A stretch of DNA of 64,000 nt from JAFARE01 sp963777285 (lineage in GTDB: Bacteria > Chloroflexota > Dormibacteria > Aeolococcales > Aeolococcaceae). Made by a program: the position numbers and the translations under genes. Shown here one piece after another: positions 57,177-64,000 of the stretch. The stretch's first letter is position 1. Every line of letters begins with the position of its first letter. Under the pieces are notes generated by a model that was given only the letters and a program-made list of their open reading frames with translations, was not told the DNA's origin and searched no databases. The stretch is from positions 806,001 to 870,000 of the forward strand of contig CAVZPR010000002.1 of NCBI GenBank assembly GCA_963777285.1, given 5' to 3'.

Positions 57177-58418
57177 TTACGCCTGTGCGGCGAGAGCCTG
57201 GGCGGGGAAGGCTTCCAGCGTCGCCGGTGCGATCTCCGTCCTGGCGTGACGTTCCACGTCGCGTAGTTTGAGGATCTCGCTCGGGGTGATGAGCGTTATG
57301 GCGACACCCGCCTTTCCCGCGCGCGCCGTGCGCCCCACGCGGTGCACGTACTCGTCGGGGGTCAGCGGCACGTCGTAGTTGACGACGTGCGAGATGTCGT
57401 CGACGTCGAGACCGCGGGCGGCGACGTTGGTGGCGATGAGATAGCGGATGTGGCTCTCGCGAAACTGGTGCATGGCGCGATCGCGGTCGCGCTGCGTGAG
57501 GTCGCCGTGGAGCAGGCCGACGCGGTAGCCGCGGCGGCTGAGCTGCGCCTCGAGCACGTCGGCGGTGCGTTTCGTCTCCACAAATATCAGCGCCACGGTG
57601 ACGTCGGGTTGATCGAGGATGCGAGCCAGCGCATCCGTCTTGTCGGCCCAGGTCGTCTGCACGTACAGCTGCCGCACGCCCGAGGGAATCTCGGGACGCG
57701 TGTTGATGTCGATGTCCACCGCGTCGCGCATGTGGCGCGCGGCGAGGCGGCGCACCCAGTCGGGCATGGTTGCGCTGAACAGCAGCGTCTGGCGGTCGCT
57801 GGGACACTGACGCAGGATGCGCTCGACGTCGGGTGCGAAGCCCATGTCGAGCATGCGGTCAGCCTCGTCGAGCACCGCGATGCGCACGTTGCTCAGCGTG
57901 AGTGCGCGCCGCTGCAGATGATCGTTGAGCCGCCCCGGTGTGGCGACCACGACGTGTGCGCCGCGGCGCAGCTCCTGCACCTGGCGTGCCATCGAATCGC
58001 CGCCGTAGATGGCGACGGCGTGGATGTAGTGTCGCGTGGCGAGCCGCGTGAGCTCCGCGTGGACCTGCACGGCCAGCTCGCGTGTGGGGCAGAGGACCAG
58101 CGCCTGCACCGGGCCCGCCGCCGGGTCGAGGCGCTCCAGTATGGGGATGGCGAAGGCCGCGGTCTTGCCGCTCCCCGTCTGCGCCTGGCCCACCACGTCA
58201 CGTCCGGCGAGGGCCGGCGGGATGGCGCCGGCCTGAATCGGCGTCGCCTTGACGAAACCCATCTCCGTCACCGAGGCGCGCATGGGCGCACTCAGCTGCA
58301 GCTGATCGAAATCGACCGGCTCCGGGGCTTCACTGATCGCGGCCCCCTCGACCGCGTACGCGGGACGGGGCCTTGCGACGCGCGGTCTACCCAACCGCGC
58401 TCTGGAAGATGAACGCAA
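57177..58418 (-). CDS. DEAD-box RNA helicase
   Basis: 413 aa from TTG 58416-58418. Motifs in order: Q-motif TPIQAGAIPPALAG, I AQTGSGKT, Ia PTRELA, Ib TPGR, II DEAD (VLDEADRML), III SAT, IV LIFVETKRTAD, V ATNVAARGLDVDDI and VI HRVGRTARAGK. The C-terminal extension is short. No ATG is in frame after the TACAAT box at 58428-58433, so a TTG start 9 nt later is the best fit. Likely RNA remodelling in ribosome assembly or decay. Confidence 0.92.
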   Translation of the reverse strand: MRSSSRARLGRPRVARPRPAYAVEGAAISEAPEPVDFDQLQLSAPMRASVTEMGFVKATPIQAGAIPPALAGRDVVGQAQTGSGKTAAFAIPILERLDPAAGPVQALVLCPTRELAVQVHAELTRLATRHYIHAVAIYGGDSMARQVQELRRGAHVVVATPGRLNDHLQRRALTLSNVRIAVLDEADRMLDMGFAPDVERILRQCPSDRQTLLFSATMPDWVRRLAARHMRDAVDIDINTRPEIPSGVRQLYVQTTWADKTDALARILDQPDVTVALIFVETKRTADVLEAQLSRRGYRVGLLHGDLTQRDRDRAMHQFRESHIRYLIATNVAARGLDVDDISHVVNYDVPLTPDEYVHRVGRTARAGKAGVAITLITPSEILKLRDVERHARTEIAPATLEAFPAQALAAQA

Positions 58419-58427
58419 GACATGGTG

Positions 58428-58433
58428 ATTGTA
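58428..58433 (-). promoter_or_regulatory. -10 box of the helicase gene
   Basis: TACAAT on the minus strand, 9 nt before the proposed TTG start and within the 37-nt divergent gap to the dehydrogenase gene. Confidence 0.45.
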
Positions 58434-58455
58434 CCCGATAAGATCGCGATCAATC

Positions 58456-59469
58456 ATGCCCGCGACAGTCCTGTGCACGCTCGACCTTCCCGAGCCCTAT
58501 CCCACGATGGTCGCCGCGCGCGCCGGCGTGCGCAGCCTCGGGCGCATCCCCGGGCACGACGAGCTGTGCGCGGAGCTCGCGGCGCGCCCCGTCGACGCGC
58601 TCTGCCCGCAGCTGCGCGACACCATCGACGGCGCGCTGCTCGACGCGGCGCTGCCGCGGCTGCGCTGCGTCTCCGTCTACGCGGTCGGGTTCAACAACGT
58701 CGACATCGCCGCGGCGACCGAGCGCGGCGTGGTGGTGGCCAACACACCCGGCGTGCTCACCGACGCGACGGCCGACTGCACGCTGGGGTTGATGCTGGCG
58801 GCCGCGCGGCGGCTGCGCGAGGGCGACGCGCAGATGCGCGCCGGCCGCTACACGGGATGGGAGCCGACGTACCTGCTGGGGCTCGAGCTGCGTGACGCGC
58901 AGCTGGGCATCGTCGGCTTCGGACGCATCGGGCAGGCGGTGGCGAAGCGTGCGCTGGCGCTGCACATGCGCATCGCGTACCACGATGCCACGGGTCCGCC
59001 GGTCGACCCGGAGCTGCAGGGCCGGGCGGCGCGCGTCACCGACCTCGAGCAGCTGCTCGCCGAGTCCGACGTGGTCACGCTGCACGTGCCCCTGACCGAG
59101 GGCACGCACCACCTCATCGACGCGGCCGCGCTGCGCCGCATGAAGCGGACGGCGGTGCTGGTCAACACCTCACGCGGGCCGGTGATCGACGAACCCGCGC
59201 TGGTGCGCGCGCTGCAGGAGGGCTGGATCGCCGCCTGCGGACTCGACGTGTACGAGAACGAGCCCGACATCGCTCCTGGACTCGCCACGTGCGAGAACGC
59301 CGTGCTGTCCCCGCACCTCGGATCGGCGACGGTCACGACGCGTGCGGCGATGGCGGAGCTGTGCGCGGGCAACGCGCTGGATGCGCTCGCGGGACGCATT
59401 CCCCGCCACTGCGTCAACCCGGAGGCGTGGAGTGGTCGCACCGTCGAACCGCTGATCGCGGACGCGTGA
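58456..59469 (+). CDS. D-2-hydroxyacid dehydrogenase (glyoxylate/hydroxypyruvate reductase-like)
   Basis: 337 aa from ATG 58456 (MPATVLCTLDLPEPYP). NAD(P) loop IVGFGRIGQAVAKRA, catalytic Arg in VNTSRGPVIDEPALV, Glu in YENEPDI and His in SPHLGSATVTTRAAM. No ACT or regulatory domain, unlike SerA here. By pattern it reduces glyoxylate or hydroxypyruvate, or another 2-oxoacid. Coupled to the HAD gene by a GTGA overlap. Confidence 0.9.
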   Translation: MPATVLCTLDLPEPYPTMVAARAGVRSLGRIPGHDELCAELAARPVDALCPQLRDTIDGALLDAALPRLRCVSVYAVGFNNVDIAAATERGVVVANTPGVLTDATADCTLGLMLAAARRLREGDAQMRAGRYTGWEPTYLLGLELRDAQLGIVGFGRIGQAVAKRALALHMRIAYHDATGPPVDPELQGRAARVTDLEQLLAESDVVTLHVPLTEGTHHLIDAAALRRMKRTAVLVNTSRGPVIDEPALVRALQEGWIAACGLDVYENEPDIAPGLATCENAVLSPHLGSATVTTRAAMAELCAGNALDALAGRIPRHCVNPEAWSGRTVEPLIADA

Positions 59470-60326
59470 GCGGCCCGCCGCCGGTGGGTGCGGCCTCGGC
59501 GCCGCGCCCATCCGCACCGGTGGCGGCGCTGATACTCGACCTCGACGGCACCACGCTGGACGTCACGGAGCCACGCCTCCATCCACGCGTGCGCGATGCC
59601 GTGCGCGCGGCGGCGTCGCGCGTGCCCGTGATCATCGCGACGGGCCGCATGTACCGGTCGGCGCTGCCCTGGTGCCGCGAGCTGGGCGTGTCGCTGCCGC
59701 TGGTCTGCTACCAGGGCGCGCTGGTACGCGAGATGCCGGCACCGGAGGGCACGGGCGCCGTCCTTCTCGACGAAGCGCTCGGCGCGGGCGCGGCGCTGCG
59801 CGCGCTGCAGCTGGCGCGCGCGCACGGCTGGCATTTCCAGGCGTACCAGAACGATGACCTCATCTGCGAGCAGGACAGGCCGGAAGCGCACATCTACGCG
59901 GAGATCGCGGGGGTGCCGATCACCTTCGTCGACGACCTGGCGCCGCTGCTGGCGCACGGCTCGACCAAGGTGGTGTGCGTCATCGTCGACCCGGACGAGG
60001 TGGCGCGCTGCATCGCGACCATGTCGAGCGAGCTGCCGGACGACGCGCGCGTCACTCGGTCGTGGCCCCAGTTCGTCGAGGTGGTCAGCGCCCGCGTCAG
60101 CAAGGCCGCGGCTTGTGCGTTGGTCTGCCAACGGCTTGGCGTCACGCTGCACGACGCCGTCGCCATCGGCGACGCGCCCAACGACGTCGAGGTGCTCGAC
60201 GCCGCCGGCTTCGCCATCGCCGTGAGCTCGGCGTTTCCCGGCGTGCTGGACCACGCGGACGCGACGTGCGCGCCGCCGGGCGAGGCCGGCGTCGCGGACG
60301 CGCTGCAAGCGCTGGGGCTCTGCTGA
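59466..60326 (+). CDS. HAD-superfamily phosphatase, Cof type
   Basis: 286 aa from GTG 59466 overlapping the dehydrogenase stop. Motif I LILDLDGTTLD (two catalytic Asp), motif II VIIATGRMY, motif III lysine in VSARVSKAAACALV and motif IV AIGDAPNDVEVLDAAG. The class IIB cap lies between motifs II and III (about 80-190). Such enzymes dephosphorylate sugar phosphates or flavin/PLP; the pairing with the reductase hints at phosphoglycolate-like metabolites, by inference. Followed directly by structured element copy 3. Confidence 0.9.
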   Translation: MSGPPPVGAASAPRPSAPVAALILDLDGTTLDVTEPRLHPRVRDAVRAAASRVPVIIATGRMYRSALPWCRELGVSLPLVCYQGALVREMPAPEGTGAVLLDEALGAGAALRALQLARAHGWHFQAYQNDDLICEQDRPEAHIYAEIAGVPITFVDDLAPLLAHGSTKVVCVIVDPDEVARCIATMSSELPDDARVTRSWPQFVEVVSARVSKAAACALVCQRLGVTLHDAVAIGDAPNDVEVLDAAGFAIAVSSAFPGVLDHADATCAPPGEAGVADALQALGLC

Positions 60327-60337
60327 CTGCCGCGATG

Positions 60338-60487
60338 CCAGCGGACGAGCGGGCGAGGGTGAGATCCCTCCGGGGTACAGGTCTCGACGCCTAGCGGCGT
60401 CTCGCCTTCGAGTCTCGCCGCGGGGACCGCCGCGGCTCCGACAGGCCCCCTTCGGGACTCACCCTCGCCCGCTCCACCGTCCGCTGG
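60338..60487 (+). repeat. Structured intergenic element, copy 3
   Basis: Begins 11 nt after the HAD gene stop. Outer stem: CCAGCGGAC (60338-60346)/GTCCGCTGG (60479-60487), a 4-nt bulge CACC, then GAGCGGGCGAGGGTGAG (60347-60363)/CTCACCCTCGCCCGCTC (60458-60474), 26 paired bases. Core ACAGGTCTCGACGCC as in the other copies, hairpin GACGCC-TAGC-GGCGTC, and second hairpin GCCGCGG-GGACCG-CCGCGGC, which differs from copies 1-2 at paired positions while keeping the GGACC loop. Between the convergent HAD and 3-hydroxyacyl-CoA dehydrogenase genes. Confidence 0.87.
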
Positions 60488-60515
60488 TCCATTCCGCGCC
60501 GCTCGCGCGCGATGC

Positions 60516-61369
60516 TCAGCCCGCGGTGAACCCTGCGCCCGTCTTGCGGCCCAGCTCGCCGCGCGCCACGCGCTCGCGGAGCAGCGGCAGGGGCTGCCAG
60601 CGCGCGTCGCCGGTCTGCGCGTGGCCCTCGGCGAGGATTGCCTCGACGACGTCCAGGCCGACGAGGTCGGCAAGGGCGAACGGCCCCATGGGCCAGCCGA
60701 GCGCGTTGCGCACCGCGGTGTCGCAGTCCTCGATCGTGATGTAGCCGTCCTGCACCAGCCGCATCGCCTCCTGCAGCGCGATGAACAGGATGCGGTTGGC
60801 GATGAACCCGTACGCCTCCTTCTCCACGAGCACGGGCGTCTTGCCGATGGAGCGCGCGAACGCGAGCGCGCGGTCGACCGCGTCCTGCGACGTGTGCGGA
60901 CCGCGCACCACCTCGACCAGTGCCATCACCAGCGGCGGGTTGAAGAAGTGAATGTTGAGCAGCCGCTCCGGGTTGCGCAGCACCGGCTGCAGCAGTGACG
61001 ACGGCAGCGTCGACGAGTTGGTGCCAATGATGGCGTCATCATCGGCGTGCTCCGAGATGCGGGCGAAGACCTCACGCTTGGTGTCGCGGTCCTCGGCCAC
61101 CAACTCGATCACGACCTTGGCACCGGCCATCTCCGCGAGGTCCGTGCTGAGGAGCACGCGGGCAAGCGCGGCCTCGCATTCGTCAGCGTCGAGCTTTCCC
61201 TTCTCGACGCGCCGGCGCAGCAGCTGCGACGCCTCGTCGCGGGCCGTGGCCAGACGTTCCCAGCGCCGGCTCACCAGGTGCACGTCGTAGCCGTGCAGCG
61301 CGGCCTGGTAGGCGATCTGCCCGCCCATCGCGCCGGCGCCGACCACGCTGAGGCGCGGCGCCGCATCGC

Positions 61370-61373
<4 letters not shown>
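60516..61373 (-). CDS. 3-hydroxyacyl-CoA dehydrogenase (3-hydroxybutyryl-CoA type)
   Basis: 285 aa from GTG 61371-61373, which overlaps the fumarase stop. Rossmann loop LSVVGAGAMGGQIAYQAA, VIELVAEDRDTKREVFA, catalytic region IGTNSSTLPSSLL, His-Asn dyad in LLNIHFFNPPLVMALVEVV, then the helical domain GFIANRILFIALQEAMRLV and GWPMGPFALADLVGLDVV. Oxidises 3-hydroxyacyl-CoA with NAD+ in beta-oxidation or butyrate metabolism. Operon: kinase-fumC-this gene. Confidence 0.92.
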
Positions 61374-62784
<1,411 letters not shown>

Positions 62785-62788
<4 letters not shown>

Positions 62789-63879
62789 CGCTCCTCCGGG
62801 TCCACGGGGATGATCATCTCGAACTCGGCTCCGTTGCCTGGCACGCAGCGGGCGGCGACCGTGCCGTGGTGCCGCTCCACCACGGTGCGCACAATGTAGA
62901 GGCCGAGCCCGCTGCCGGGAACCTTGCGGTGCCGCTCGGCGACCGAGCGGAAGTACTTGTCGAAGAGGTGCTCGGCGTCCTCCGGCGGGAAGCCCGCCCC
63001 GTGGTCGCGCACCACGAAGCGGACGCCGCCGGCGGCCATCACTGACACCTCCACCACCGAGTCGGGCGGCCCGTGCTTCACCGCGTTGCCCAACAGGTTG
63101 GTGAGCGCCAGCGTCAGCCGGCGCCGGTCGCCTCGCATCGCCAGCCCCGGCTGCACGTCGGTCTCGATCCGGCTGCCGCGCAGCTTCGCCTCCATCGCCA
63201 CCTGCTCCACCGCCGCCGCGACGACATCCTCGGCCGGCACGAGCTCCAGGGCCATGCGGTCGTCAGGGTCCTCGAGCCGCGAGAGCTCTGCCAGCGAGCT
63301 CACCATGCGCACCATCATCTCCGTGCTGGCGGTGATCCCCTCGATGGCCACCATGGCGGTCTCGGGAAGCGTGCCGAGCATGCCGGTGGCGAGCAGCTGG
63401 CCGTAGCTGTTGAGGATGGTCAGCGGCCGGCGCAGCTCGTGCATGGTCACGGAGATCGACGCGCCGTGGGCCGACGACTGCGAGGTGGCGTGGTGCAGAA
63501 GACGCTCCAGCTGGGCGACGCACTCGACGGACGCTTTGCGAAGCATGCCGCCGATCTCGTCGCCGGCCGACTGGGCCAGCGCCACCAGCTCGTCCGCGCC
63601 GAGGCCCGCCTCGGGCGCGGCGTCGTTGACGGCGCGGCGCAGCGCCTGGACGTCGCGGATCATCGACTCCAGCCGAGTCGAGACGCCCTCGTGCTGGTCG
63701 AGCCGGTAGAAGGAGACCAGCGGCCGGAGGTCGTCGGCGTCGAGCGCCACGATCACCGCGTTGATGAGGTTGCGCGCCGCTTGGGAGCCTTCTGTCCCGG
63801 GTGCCACGGCGGCCGGCGCGTACAGCTCGGCCACCCGCGCCGCGTGAGCGGCGAGGAACTCGCCGAACCGGGTGCTCAT
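62785..63879 (-). CDS. Soluble sensor histidine kinase
   Basis: 364 aa without membrane spans. Residues 1-130 are a helical input region of unknown type; the dimerisation/phosphoacceptor segment is SVTMHELRRPLTILNSYGQLL with the His in MHELRRP; ATP domain has N-box LTNLLGNAVKHGPP, G1 VVRDHGAGFPPED, F-box LFDKYF and G2 GSGLGLYIVRTVV. No response regulator is adjacent; the lone receiver near 9 kb is a conceivable but unproven partner. First gene of the operon. Confidence 0.9.
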
Positions 63880-63887
63880 GCGCCCCG

Positions 63888-63893
63888 ACTATA
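63888..63893 (-). promoter_or_regulatory. -10 box of the kinase-fumC operon
   Basis: TATAGT on the minus strand, 8 nt before the kinase ATG. Confidence 0.45.
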
Positions 63894-63916
63894 GGTTCGC
63901 GCGCGGCGCGACGCCC

Positions 63917-64000
63917 CTACGAGGCGATCACGCCTCCCGCGGCGGCCGTGGCCGGCACCGGCGTACGCCGCCGCCGGACCCAGAGGACGGCGCCGAGCAC
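63917..64000 (-). CDS. C-terminal end of a membrane protein (partial)
   Basis: Only 27 residues are visible: VLGAVLWVRRRRTPVPATAA, a short Ala/Gly stretch, then VIAS and a TAG stop at 63917-63919. A hydrophobic end followed by an Arg cluster suggests the last membrane helix and cytoplasmic tail of a larger protein lying beyond the window. Confidence 0.45.
   Translation of the reverse strand: MLGAVLWVRRRRTPVPATAAAGGVIAS

Overview
The window is bacterial chromosome of very high GC (about 70% by eye). It is almost fully coding: about 60 protein genes, one tRNA, no rRNA, and no transposase, integrase or phage gene. Genes sit in short operons joined by GTGA, ATGA or TGATG overlaps. The content (SUF system with an internal Rieske ferredoxin, serA beside DUF1015, tandem FemX-like transferases, many start codons directly after a -10 box) suits a high-GC lineage near Dormibacterota/Chloroflexota or Actinobacteriota. 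I cannot fix the phylum from sequence alone.

Layout. 1-5490 (minus): rrf2 regulator-sufC-sufB-sufD-Rieske-sufS, with sufS cut by the window edge just before its catalytic Cys. 5527-9916: a lipoprotein, an isocitrate/isopropylmalate dehydrogenase-family gene with a second (NifS/IscS-type) cysteine desulfurase, a small membrane protein and a lone receiver domain. 9968-13852: an unknown gene, a PfkB kinase, glpX (fructose-1,6-bisphosphatase II) and a membrane-anchored YvcK, i.e. sugar-phosphate/gluconeogenesis control. 14048-19620: enoyl-CoA hydratase, two FemX-like transferases, HU, a CDF metal exporter and a D,D-carboxypeptidase. 20065-23428: a small XRE regulator and a folate operon (folB, folD, an unknown two-repeat protein, folC). 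23430-30138: thioredoxin, FmdB-like zinc ribbon, DUF1015-serA-serine/glyoxylate aminotransferase, rpsR-ssb-rpsF and a YggT-like protein. 30215-36646: a large secreted protein with a displaced C-terminal anchor, an MsrQ-like haem membrane protein, and a DUF3311/sodium-solute symporter pair. 36782-39780: an alpha/beta hydrolase-nucleotide cyclase fusion, tRNA-Val(CAC), gcvH and gcvT. 39904-47703: penicillin acylase-like Ntn hydrolase, Nif3-like protein, GH15 hydrolase, cell-wall glucosaminidase and rsmG. 47710-54395: ppk1-CHAD-sixA-murE facing ppx. 54447-64000: a histone-H1-like KR-repeat protein, rhodanese-ThiF, alpha/beta hydrolase, DEAD-box helicase, 2-hydroxyacid dehydrogenase, HAD phosphatase, 3-hydroxyacyl-CoA dehydrogenase, fumarase and a histidine kinase.

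The most unusual item is a family of three structured intergenic elements (11244-11366, 13874-14007, 60338-60487). They share a conserved core with two hairpins. Their stems differ in sequence but stay complementary, and each copy sits directly after the stop codon of a plus-strand gene. I do not recognise the family. A second window-wide signal is a -10 hexamer placed 6-7 nt before the start codon of many genes, which points to widespread leaderless mRNAs and helps decide several starts.

Metabolic links: serA, the aminotransferase, a hydroxypyruvate/glyoxylate reductase-like enzyme, gcvT/gcvH and folD together suggest serine/glycine one-carbon exchange. Cell-wall genes (murE, the FemX pair, the carboxypeptidase, the glucosaminidase) imply a cross-bridged peptidoglycan. 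Polyphosphate genes form one divergent hub.
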